A stretch of 64,000 nucleotides of DNA from Enchytraeus crypticus. Lineage: Eukaryota; Annelida; Clitellata; Enchytraeida; Enchytraeidae. Position 1 is the first letter of the stretch, and each line of letters starts with the position of its first letter. The notes beneath the pieces are model-generated. The model saw only the letters and a list, made by a program, of their open reading frames with translations. It was not told the DNA's origin and ran no database searches. Location: positions 876,501 through 940,500 of the forward strand of contig CAJHZI010000410.1 of NCBI GenBank assembly GCA_905160935.1. Direction: 5' to 3'. A program made the position numbers and the translations under genes. Positions 10,511 to 53,500 of the stretch are shown piece by piece.

Positions 10511-13500
10511 TAAAGATACTTAAAAAGCTAAAGTCAATACATCTACTTGTATGATTGACATGCTGTCGAGCAGGACTTACGTTAAACTTGGCTTTAACTT
10601 TTTACTTGATCTCCATGTGTAATTTCAGGATCGCGAATGCATTTAAGCGATAAACCTACATTGAAAACGCATTCGTGCATTTTGAAGGCTCCAAGAAATG
10701 CATTGATGCATTTACTTGTAGTTATATAATTCGATATAAATTTACATGTTATACAAAGTCGCACTCTTGGCATACGTCAATAAGCAAACTTTTATATCAC
10801 GTTTTAAATAGAATGCTAGGCCAACCTAGTTAGAGAAATATTTACATGATTATATACTATGCATATTTATATAATGATTCATAATCTATTCAAATTACAA
10901 ATTCAGCCATGAAAGCTCATGCAATGTTTAAAGAAATCAAAGCTAAATTGTAAAGTGCTAAGCAAGCATAACAACATATTTAACATAAAAGTTTGATCAA
11001 ACAACTAAATCGTCTAAAATATTCTGCGACTTAAGAAATCAATAGTTAGTAAGTCATAGGCCTACGACGACAACACTTTTGTCTCAAGTTTGGAATGGAA
11101 TGTTATGCTAACTTAGGTAGAAGGATGGGTCTATGTCATGCTGTAAGCCTGTAATGAGACCAGGAATATCTATAAAAACACATATGCTGAATGCGATATG
11201 AATACAACCATATTGAGTCCTAAAAAGTAATAAGATAAATTTAGAAATGAGTAGTAAACATTAGTAAACATAACAAAAAACAACTGAATTAAAAAGAGTT
11301 TTAAGTAATCTGCACTTTCAAACGATTCAATTTAATCAAATAGCACTTCTTTAATATGTTCATCAACGTTAAGTTATGAACAAGTAAAATCTTTCCTTCT
11401 CACAAGTTAATGGTATTGCTCTTGCATGACATGTCTTGGTCTTGCATGACCAAGCCAATTTTTGTAAGACCAAGACAGTAAAATACTGTTTCAAGACATG
11501 TCTTGTTCTCGTCCCATCACTGAATTTAGTATTCTTTAAAACTCCCCAACTCTATCTTCTCTTTAAAAATGTTACTATTAACGGGGATTTAGGATTTGGT
11601 CAAATCTAGGATTTCATATAAATATCGAGTAGGCCAACCCATATAAGACAGTCAAATAATGCTGTCAGCTGTAGGGTCTACTCAAAGATATTTAAAATAG
11701 GTAGATATGGCATGACTGTTGTTTCAGCGATGCCAGTTTTGTAAAAAGAGCGACTTGATTTCCAGCATGATTCATTTAATCGCGAGGGTAAACAAAGCCC
11801 CTTTGCCATATGTGTATTTAATAGTAATTTCTGTAATTTCAGATATATTTCATGATATTCGGTCTCTGAACGGTTTTAGGATGATGTATTGTTGCGCATT
11901 TGGGCATACAAATTCCAGAAATCCGGAAACTAAAGAATGGGGAATATCCTTGAAGAGATTTTAGATAAAATTTGTTAGCATTTTGTATTATAAAAATATA
12001 CATCCAATTAATAGCAATTCGTTTCAAATACTTTGTTGTCATGACGATAGGTTGGATAGATGTGACGATAAATGTGCTCCTAAAGTGTTTCATTATCATT
12101 CAAAAGCTTCACTAATGTTCAAAAACTACATTATTTATGCCTTTAAATAATGATCAGCTGATATTGTTTACCTCCGGCCAGCAAAATTAGTTGTTGGTAT
12201 CTGTGCAATTCTTGAACTCAATGTTTACAATGGTTGAGATTGCCTTTGACACTTCTATGGTTTTTCTTTATTCTATGGGTCTACTATGTATATGATTTTT
12301 CTCTATTGTGCTCTGTTAAGTGGCATATCCGAGGTACATATTCCTACTTTGTTACTGAGATAGGAAAACAAAATTCTTCAGAGAGGTGGGAGGGGCATCT
12401 TACATTTCTTCAGAATCAGAATTCAGTTGTTATTGTGGTCGTTGCTGTTGTTGTTGTTGTTGTTGCCGCTAGTATCTCAAATTTAACTTAACCTAGCCAA
12501 CTTTACTTAACTTAACGTAATTATACTGGTTCAGGAAGTCGGGAGACTTATAACACTAGTCTATTCGAGTATTTCATACCTAATCATATAAAGATTATGA
12601 TTAAAGGAGAAAGATTAAAAAACTTACAAACCTCAAAAAGTTGATCTATCTAAGACGATTACTAACCAGTATACAATACCAGTCACGACGCATCCATCCA
12701 CATAGAAATAACGCATATACAGTATACATCGTACAGTTAGGCCTATACACATATATACACACATGCACATCTAAAGATATGCATGTACACTCTCATAAAT
12801 GAATATAGATCTACCGCTAAATTTCACTTAGACATAAATTATGTCAATAGTTTGAGCTGTATTTAAAATTCGGTTTTGAATTATTAAAATGCCATCGTTA
12901 ATATTGCCTATGGTAAATCGAACTGGCTTTCGGCTTTATAGTATTCGATGGTCATGACATCATCACACTAAATTTTAATCGCTTTTTGCTTTTTGCGTTT
13001 ACCACGTTTTGACTCCATGTGATATTGGAGTTGAAACATGGGAGTTATTGCTGTGAATAAGCTTTGTCTTGTTTGTTTTTGTGTTAACCAAATGCGATTG
13101 TTTTGGTTTATTATATTGAGTTTTGAAGGCTCAAAACTGTACAATTTGAAATATGAAGCTATCATTTTATAGGATTCAATTATAGTGTAATTCAAACTGT
13201 GTTGTTGGTGACTTAGTGACTTGTATGAAAAGTACTGATCATTTTTGAGCTCAAGAAGCCTACAACTGATCAGCTGTTGCCAAGTGTTCATTTATGTCAA
13301 ACTGGAAACAATAACTGCTACGTGTATCTCTGATTTTTCTAAGACAACTTCTAGGCATTATGAAGCCTAAGAAAATCACCTGAGCAGAGCTAAAAGTTCT
13401 TTTAAAGCAGGACCGAAATCTCTATTATTAATGCGAATGACTAATGCAATGGTAATCCTTGTAGCATTAAAGGATAATAATAAAAGCTATGCTATCTTGC
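10511..13500. other. Intergenic, no supported gene
   Basis: AT-rich. Contains a small fold-back around 11,427-11,505 (CATGTCTTG...CAAGACATG) and a GTT run at about 12,440-12,465. No exon supported. Confidence 0.55.
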
Positions 13501-13504
13501 TATA

Positions 13505-13740
13505 GATATATTTCGACGGCGGGATAAGCGCATTGGTTTAGTTGCGCGTCAATTATCGAAGTTAAGCTGCATCGACCTCGGTTTGTACTTTGTGGGTGAC
13601 CACCTTGGAAGACCGAATGTTGGTAAGAGCATGGGAAGGAAAAAATCCCAGGGTAATGGAATATTATTAAATCCGCGCCGGCTGCAATTAATGCGCCGTC
13701 AAAAGGCAACGATTACTAATAACCATGGAGAGGAAGGAGG
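13505..13740 (+). mobile_element. 5S-rRNA-derived SINE, copy 1
   Basis: GAAGTTAAGC, TCGACCTCGGTT, GTACTTTG.GGGTGACC and CCTTGGAAGACCGAATG line up with the internal-promoter half of 5S rRNA (GGAAGCTAAGC, TCGGGCCTGGTT, GTACTTGGATGGGAGACC, CCTGGGAATACCGGGTG). The 3' part (GCGCCGGCTGCAATTAATGC to AACCATGGAGAGGAAGG) is shared with the copy at 63.3 kb. It is therefore a 5S-headed SINE, not a 5S gene. Confidence 0.85.
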
Positions 13741-14078
13741 AAATGGGTCTTAAACAAGCATCTGTGCTTCCTGACCCAGTGTGCCATTATGGTTTTTTTT
13801 ATTTGAGTAAAATCTCATCCTTGAAATATAAAATCAATGTTGCTTCTTCAAATCTGATTTATTAGTTATCTGATTTATGGCATACCAAAAATTCAACGTG
13901 TCAAGCTGTCATAATTGTTAAATATCGTCATCACTTTAACTCATAAGGCAAATGTAAATAATTGAAAAAATATTATGAGATAGCTAACAGTAGATGTATA
14001 TAGTGACGGTGACATTTTAAGGACTTTTGTCTTTTAAAGAGTTTTCTAATATTTTGACCCTCCTTAAGCCAAGCTTAA

Positions 14079-14192
14079 CTTCTGTTTCCTGCTTGAATAG
14101 CATTTCAGTGACAGGGAGCGCACTTTATTTGAACCCTGCACCTATTTATCTGCTGTCAAACAACTTGCCCAGAAGACATGGCTTAGCCAGTA
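14079..14192 (-). repeat. Degraded family A SINE
   Basis: Minus-strand remnants of the tail (CACTGAAATG), the B box (GGGTTCAAATAAAG) and the head (CTGGCTAAGCC). Low identity. Confidence 0.4.
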
Positions 14193-14454
14193 TAAACTGG
14201 TACTTTTGCACTCCACTCCTGGATCCAGTAAAACTTCCTAAAGGAGGCTTTTTGGTTGGGGTTTTAATGGTTTGAAATTTTATTGTATATCATAGTTATC
14301 ACATTATAACTAACAGTGGAACATGTGTATTCTGGTATTTAGATAGTTTTTGACATATTATCCTTCTTTTGTATTTTTCATAGATAATTTTGTTCATTTT
14401 CCAGTGTAGAATATTAATTAAAATGCTAAAGTACGGGATATTCATCTTCTGACT

Positions 14455-46045
<31,591 letters not shown>

Positions 46046-46404
46046 CTGACTCTCTAGGTCAATTCTAAATTATTAATCATTAGTTGTGGTGTACCTTGTT
46101 TAATTTCCGTGGGATGTATGGGACTGTAGGCTAGAAATAGCGTATTTAGTGGCAGTAAAAAACGTATTTAAAACACTGGAATGCTCTAGTAAAATATCGT
46201 AATTAATATTCTGCCTATATAAACTGTTATATTTGATACTTTGTTGCTGGAACTTATAGTACAAAAGAGATATTTAAGTATAATTAAATTATTAATATTT
46301 TTTCTTTTAGTCTTTAAATATAATTTCATTTCATTTAGTAATTAACTAATTTCAACTTTCATGTATTTCATCTTTGACTTAAAGTTCGAAGAAAATGTGA
46401 CGAA

Positions 46405-46515
46405 TGCCAGAGAGAGGGATAGGGAGAGAGAGAGATAGAGAGAGAGAAAGAGAGAGAGAGAGACAGACAGAGACAGAGACAGAGAGACAGAAAGAGAGAG
46501 GGAAAGCGAGAGAAC
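46405..46515. repeat. GA-rich microsatellite in the putative RIC1 3' UTR
   Basis: (GA)n with GACA interruptions. Confidence 0.9.
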
Positions 46516-46871
46516 ACTTAATTTAATTAACATGAGCTTTCTAGAGATCTTCAAGTTTAAATGTTCCTTGAGAACCTAAAAATTATGATCGTAGTATTTT
46601 TATTTTGTTTGATATTTATAACGCTAAACTTGAAACTAACTATGTTACTATATGACGGTGGTTAGTGTCATAAATATCGCAAGATCGTATAACTGTGGTA
46701 GGTGTTCAAATGAGACGTAGATAAAGTGAAGCTCTGAGACTATTTTGTAGAAATATTTATTTACATTTAAATATTAACAGTGTGATTAACTACGTTCTGC
46801 TCATTGCGATAGCTTTCTGTATGGGATAATTGGTGAGGTAGCGGTACTGCGAGTGGTATGTTAGTGGCTAG

Positions 46872-46877
46872 AATAAA
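46872..46877 (+). promoter_or_regulatory. RIC1: Candidate polyadenylation hexamer for RIC1
   Basis: The first AATAAA I noticed downstream of the stop codon, about 0.83 kb into the putative 3' UTR. The UTR would include the GA microsatellite at 46.4-46.5 kb. Position only; no cDNA support. Confidence 0.3.
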
Positions 46878-49049
46878 AATATGACTTATTTTTTATTTCC
46901 ACATTCTATTGGACTATTGTGGTCACGAGTTATTTTTCCATCTGTAGTTTTGCATCTTAATTGTACATTTTTAAACTTTATGAAAGGGTGACAATGTGAA
47001 ACCAGTATAATTTGCATAATAGTGTTAGTTATTATGTATAATTTGCGATTTTAACAACATAATAGAACGGTTTTATGATGCAATTTCAATATGTGATAAA
47101 TTGTGAATCCTATAAGAATACTAATACTTTAATGAATATTTAAGACAATATTAGGTGTGCCTGGGGTTTACATACTTGATTAAACATGCGCGTCAATGGA
47201 TTAATGGGATTCCAGCAAGTGGAGATTAACTTTGTAGTGCAATCAATTTATGAGAGATGACAATTAATGAATTTTTACTGCACTTTATTGAACAAATTGA
47301 TATATTTTTTAAATGAAAATTCTGAAATTACTTGTCAATTTACAAAAATGTTTAATTTTATTAACATTTGATAATTTGATTACTAGAATATCTCAGCATG
47401 AGCAATAGTTCGTTACTTACTGTATCTAGTCGCAGTTTTCTCTACTGTTGCTTATTCGGGACTCTGCATTAGCATCATGCAGCTGATTGACTTGTTGACT
47501 TGTGACAGGATTGTATAATATCGAAAAGTATATATGACAATTACTGACTATATCTGATTATAACCGATTGCTAATATTAATGTAACGCATGAAGCAGCTA
47601 GCATCTGCATTATCTTGCACTATTAAAATAATTATTAAAATACTAAGACTGTTTGATCACTGATTTATCATGTATGTTGAGCTGATTTTTAGTACGTTTG
47701 ATTTTGTTCTCAATTTGACTCATCTAGGATTTATACTCAGAATAACGCGAATGTTAACACTGCTTTCATTGTTACTTATGACATGAATTTCTGCAGTCCC
47801 ATTAATATAAGCATGAATATCATTGAATGCTATTTAATCATTGTTCATGAGTTTGATCATTTTACTGTGTAATTCAGTTCATTCATAAGGGTTTGGTATT
47901 TTTGGAACTGTATTTGTACGAATTAGTTTACCTCTGATCATCATCTTTGTATCTAGGGGCAGGCGGTAAATTCTGGATGGTTAGTTTTATATTGGCTTAA
48001 ACAATTGTTAAACTTTTTGATTACAATATAAGTTATTGACCTAACCTAATATTAAGATTCTTTGCATTGCTAATTATGAATAGCTGACAGTAACTTGAGT
48101 ACATTATCTTTAAATTGTAAGAGGCCTATTTTTTATTTCTTTCTTTTTCACAATCATTACAAATATGAAATCAAGGATATAAAGATGGTAAATATAGATT
48201 GAGTGAACGGAAAACACCGCCCATGGAGGCACTTACATATTCCGGGCTGTTTCTTTAACATGGGCAACCGGTCTTGTTGTAATCAATGGTATGCCGAGTT
48301 TGGTTCCTAATGATATGTATTTTTCACAATTTTACATGATTTCAAACTCCTCAGGGCGTTTGACATCATGAATGCAATATTCGTATTTGTGTTCTTACCG
48401 TCCATATTCATGTTATTTTCTGACAATTAAATTGTATGAAAAATCATAGTTCATATACTTAATTCTCTTACTGTACATAATATAACTCATGAAATGTATG
48501 ATTTACTGGAATGCGCGAAAGACATTCTTAAATAAATTTCTTAAATAAAGGAGTTTTATTGAATTGATGAATATGTAATATTTTAATTTTTCTTTTATTA
48601 TCTATTAAACTACTCATTTTTCTGAGTAGTTTATTTCTATTAATATCATTTTGTATCTTGTAACTTTTAAAAATTATATAATCGAATGCCTTATTGCAAT
48701 CGTTACCTTACTCTCTGACGTTCTCTCAATTTATCTATATTTTCTGCCTATCACAGTAATACGTTTTATGACATATTCTAAAACGTAGTTATTTGATGTT
48801 GACGAAAAACATTTAATCTTATAACAAGCTGATAAAATCTCATAGGCATTACCCAAATTTTGCGTGCCTTTAGATACAAAAATGTGACTTCTGTTGTGAT
48901 TACCAAATACCCATTATACTCACGAAGTATCGTGCCACTAATACTCAGCCTGCTCGCTTTTTATGCCATTCCCGGTAGTCTAAGTTATTGTCTCAAACAT
49001 TATCCGCACTCTGCTACTACAATTAGCAATATCAGGACTAACAACAAGT

Positions 49050-49155
49050 CTCTCAAGTCAACAACAAGTCAAGTCTATCAGGTCTAAGTCTATCAGGTCT
49101 AAATCTATCAGGTCTTGGTCTATCAGGTCTAAGTCTATCAGGTAAGTCTATCAAA
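49050..49155. repeat. 15-bp tandem repeat with splice-donor-like units
   Basis: CAAGTCTATCAG|GTCTAAG repeated about five times; the last is CTATCAG|GTAAGTCTATC, a consensus-like donor. Confidence 0.8.
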
Positions 49156-49170
49156 CTAATCATCATACAT

Positions 49171-49302
49171 GGCTGGAGCCAGTGGCGAAGTCAGTAAGAT
49201 ACTCGACCGCGGATCAGTTGATGCGGGTTCAAATCCTGGGCTCGCCCGTCACTGACATCGCTTTCGAGTGAGGAAACTGACGTTAACCTTAGCTTTACCA
49301 GC
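49171..49302 (+). mobile_element. tRNA-derived SINE (family A), best plus copy
   Basis: GGCTGGAGCCAGTGGCGAAG, A box TGGCGAAGTCAGTAAG, B box GGGTTCAAATCCTGGG, tail CACTGACATCGCTTTCGAG, ACTGACGTTAACC and end TTTACCAGC. Confidence 0.93.
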
Positions 49303-49557
49303 TTTACAACATCAAACAGAAGTCATGATTAAATCATGACAGTGAACATAAGAGAAGCCTTACACTTAAAGATAACAGTAAACTCTAGAAACCATTCTCT
49401 GCAGTAGTAAGACTGTATAGAACGCTGGCTTGAAAAGACAAGACAGCTACAAGTATGGAGTCAAATGAGTTTTCAATAGAGAGCCTGTTTGCAGAATGCA
49501 TGGATGGGCAAAATTTATAGTCAACTGTTATAAGCATGGTAGAGCGTCCATCTAAAA

Positions 49558-49714
49558 ATCTGGTAAAGCTAAGGTTTACGTCAGTTTCCTCACACGAAAG
49601 CGACGTCAGTGACGGGCGAGCCCTGGATTTGAACCCCGCACATACTGATCCGCGGTCGAGTATCTAATCGACATGGCCACTGGCTCCAGCCACATCGCCG
49701 CTGGCTCCAGCCAT
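49558..49714 (-). mobile_element. tRNA-derived SINE (family A), minus copy with duplicated head
   Basis: Minus strand: GGCTGGAGCCAGCGGCGATG then GGCTGGAGCCAGTGGCCATG, B box GGGGTTCAAATCCAGGG, family tail. The first 23 bases of the head are present twice. Confidence 0.9.
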
Positions 49715-49914
49715 TAAAAGTCATTCTGTGATAAATAGGGCCTTTAAATACTAGTAATTTATTAAATTGAACCATTTCTTGACATTGTTGTTATCACGTA
49801 TTTGATCTTCAGTGCCTTTTTCTAAGCTGATTCACCTTACTGTAGCTTAATATACTTAACCTAGTAGTGTTGAGTCCGGGCCACTGAAAATAGATCAACC
49901 GTAAACTGCACGCG

Positions 49915-50145
49915 TCTTAAGAAGCGATTGAATAAGAACTGAAGAAGACAACGGGAAACCATCTCAGCAGCCATGTTTTTCGCAACCTATAGGCTACATT
50001 AAAGTGTGGGTTAGGTATGGTCTTTCGACAAGGGACTACCTCATTAATTCATGGAGTGCTCATTGTAGAATCTGAAAGCTGAATGTAAGAATATGAACCT
50101 TGAATCAAAAACTTGGCAGAACACCAAGTTTTGAGAGTGAGAATG
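49915..50145 (+). repeat. Dispersed repeat, family D, longest copy
   Basis: GACAACGGGAAACCATCTCA, then TTTCGACAAGGGACTACCTC, GGAGTGCTCATTGTAG, GAACCTTGAATCAAAAACTTGG. Confidence 0.5.
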
Positions 50146-50459
50146 AATATAACTAATGTAAATTTATAAAAGGTATTAACAACTCATATTTGAGGGTTTT
50201 GTCTAACTTCATTATTTTTAGTAAATACAACTAAGCTTTATGCCGATATTTGCTGTACAGCAAGACATTACGAACAACTAAAAACGCTGAACTTCGATTT
50301 TCAGTAAACCCTATCGAGACACAATTTTCCGAGTTCTTCGACTACTAGTATTACTTTATAGAAGTTTTGAGTTAAACTCACTCACTTTAAGATGCTAGAC
50401 TAGTACAATGAAACCATACAAATACATTAACAGTCATTTGTGGACTAGAGAGGCTGATG

Positions 50460-50562
50460 TTATTGATGCTGATGAGATACTTGTAGATTTTGATTGTGAG
50501 ACTGAAGCAGATCAGTTTGACAGTCATTGCCATATTTACGACCCTTCCTTAGTGTGCTGTAT
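50460..50562 (-). CDS. Lectin-receptor gene exon 7 (cytoplasmic tail and stop)
   Basis: Acceptor TTTCTCGTAG; the split codon AG|A gives KRYSTLRKGRKYGND directly after the transmembrane helix, a classic basic stop-transfer. Tail ends QVSHQHQ then TAA. Confidence 0.7.
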
Positions 50563-53500
50563 CTACGAGAAATCAAAACATTCTTGATATACAGTATATA
50601 CAAACATGTACAGTGTATATATACAAACACTGTAACCCAGAAAAAATGAGACAAGTTTGAACGTTAACATCTCCGACTTGAAGAAGCCAAGTTGGCCAAA
50701 TTTTGCATTTAATTAAATATGTATATGGAATAGAAAATGTTAACATTAGGTGATGATATCTACAACGGTTATTAAGTTATAGCTTTTGGGATGCATATGC
50801 CCAAATTCTGGCGTTCTTAACATGGCAGCAGTTACGTAACGTTATTATGCGATTACTAACATACAAGCAGCAATTCTGTGCGTGAAACACTTGTTTACTT
50901 CTACATCAATCAATCAATCAATTATAATTGAACACAAGAATTTTTACACGTATATTATTCTGCATTGTAAATGCAGTAAAATACAATCGCTTAATGTAAG
51001 ATAACACAACCTCTTAATGCAGTAAAATACAACCTCTTAACGCAGGATAATACAATCTCTTAATGCAAGATAAAACAATCCATTGATGCAAGATAATACA
51101 ACCTCTTAAAGCAGTATAATACAACCTCTTAATGCACACCAATACAACCTCCTAATGCAGTATAATACAGCCTCTTAATGCAGGCTAATACAACCTCCTT
51201 GTGCAGTATAATACAACCTCTTTATGCAGCGTAATAAAACCTTTAAATGCAGTATAGCTTAATACAACCTATTAAATATTAATGCAGGATAATACAACCT
51301 CCTAATGCAGGATAATACAACCTCTTAATGCAGGATAATACAACCTCTTAATGCAGGATTAGACAACCTCTTAATGCAGGATAATACAATCTCTTAATGA
51401 ATAATAATGATATATTCGTTTATTTTCGTTCAATCTGACAACCGCAGAAAGTTACAGTACAGAAATTCCAACAGACACAGCATAAAAATTACAGATATAG
51501 CATAAACAGTTAATAGGCTAGATATAAGAGAGATGAAACTAAAAATTGTTTTCGATAACATTTACCACATGTATGTTACAACATTACACAAATCAATGGC
51601 TTATACTATTCATAATTACCATATAGGGCGTACTGTACTATGAGTAAAGAAGAATCTTTTAGTATTCATTAAATTAGCTAGCAGTATCTAGAATCATACG
51701 GGTAATGAAGTTTTTATCGCTCAGACTACTTCGTTTCATGGGAAGGGAAAAGCATCTCTGAGCAGCATTTCTTCGGGTTGGGTAATTATGATTGTTTTGT
51801 GGAGGTAACAAATGCGCCAGTAAATGTGCAGGGTTGTTACAGATTGCCTTGAAAAGATTAGTGTCAGCAGAGTTACATAGATCCTCAAAATTAGACTCAT
51901 TACAGTAGAATCCAGCTCTTCATGCCTTCTTTAAAAAGGTTTCAAGACGGATTTTCTCTTCAGCATTTGTAGAGCCCCACCAAAACTGGGAGAATAGAGC
52001 GCAAAAATGTTGCTCGAACACAAGCTAATGACACTTGTGAAAAGTTGTTAAATACTATGACACCTAAGCATTTGGGTTAGAAACCCGCTCAATTCCTTCA
52101 AGGTGTGGGACATCTCTTATCTGCCGTTTTTGCTTGGGTGATTAGAAGAGAATTTCTGTTGTTTTATTTCGATTTCATAATAGATTATTAGAGCGGGACC
52201 AGTTTTCGATATGAACTAATTCCTCTTCCGTTGAATGAAGGTTAGAGGCAGGCACAATCAAGTAGGTGTCATCTGCATATTTGAACAAAGAGTTTGTAGG
52301 CTGTAGGGTTTTTAAGTCTGATGTAGCAATGACAAATGCAGTTGGTCCAAGGGCTGATCTTTGGACTATGCTGGCATTTTTGCTTCTGATGACGATGTTT
52401 GGCCATCAAAGATAGTGGTGTGTGAGCGGGCAGAAAGGAAGCTGGCAATCCACCCATAAATATTGCTAGGCACATCTAGGGTACACAGTTTATTAATCAT
52501 TTGTGAATGTCTGACTGTATCAAACGCCTTGCTAAAGTCTAACGCTATTACTCTGACGAAGGTCTCAGTTTCGATCATAGACGAAAGTTTGTGAAAGAAG
52601 GCAATGAGAGCAGCAGTAGTGGATCCTGTAGGGCGAAATGCATACTGATTGGTGAAATCAAGGCTTGGGGGTGAAGATAATAGTGCTGAGTATATATACT
52701 GTGACGTGATAATACGTTCAGTGATGCGTGAAAGTATCGAGGTGATGGAAATAGGGCGATAGTCAGACATGACTCTGGGGCAAGAAACCTTGGGTATCGG
52801 TTTAATTATTGAGGATTTCCACTGAATAGGTACATAGGAATTGCGGATAGACATATTGATTAGGTTAGCAAGAGGAGCTGCAAAGACTGGAGCAGATAGT
52901 CTCAAGAACCATGAAGGAAGGTCATCGGGACCAGTGGCTGTTGGTTTTAATTTGTCCAGAATGTGGAAAATTGTGAATTCTGAAACAGGATCAATGGGTA
53001 GATTATTGACTTGGTTTATGATTGGTTCACTATATTCACTGTCGGTGGAGACCAGTGCATAATAGCTATTACGCGTTTCAGCATTTATGCTCGGATTGGG
53101 AGACGATCGTTGATATTTCTTCTTACCAGTGACCTTCTTTACTGCTGCCCATAGATCATGAGAGTTAGTGGCAGAGTTTAGCTTTGTTAACTGATATAAG
53201 TTATATTTCGTTATGAGTTTTCCAATTTTTTCCGAGAGAGCATTAGCAATATATAACTTTCCTTTGTGCATTAGGGCATTTCTCCTTCTAAGGAGTGACT
53301 TAATTTCAGGTGTAATATGGTCGGGCCCACTGGATGTTATTGTAACAGTTTTAGTGGGGGAAAAAACTATTGAGGAGAGATATTGCCTTTGAATAGAAGT
53401 GATCATGAATCCTGCACATTGGTGATTAAAGGATTAAAGAATTCTGAAGATGATGTAGAAGAAATGTGCGACAGATACTTAGCATTATTAAAGGTGTTTT

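Larger units (their letters stand above)
46046..49060. other. RIC1 3' flank and intergenic sequence
   Basis: AT-rich, one small hairpin (48,607-48,631, AAACTACTCA arms). An open frame at 48,860-49,087 shows no family resemblance. No gene supported. Confidence 0.5.

Noticed and set aside
13505..13740. Functional 5S rRNA gene
   Set aside because: The first half of 5S is missing or diverged, and a foreign 3' module is attached and shared with another copy.
48860..49087. 75-residue hydrophobic ORF upstream of the 15-bp array
   Set aside because: No recognisable family, AT-rich surroundings, no start or splice support; kept only as a weak hint in the finding at 49,050.
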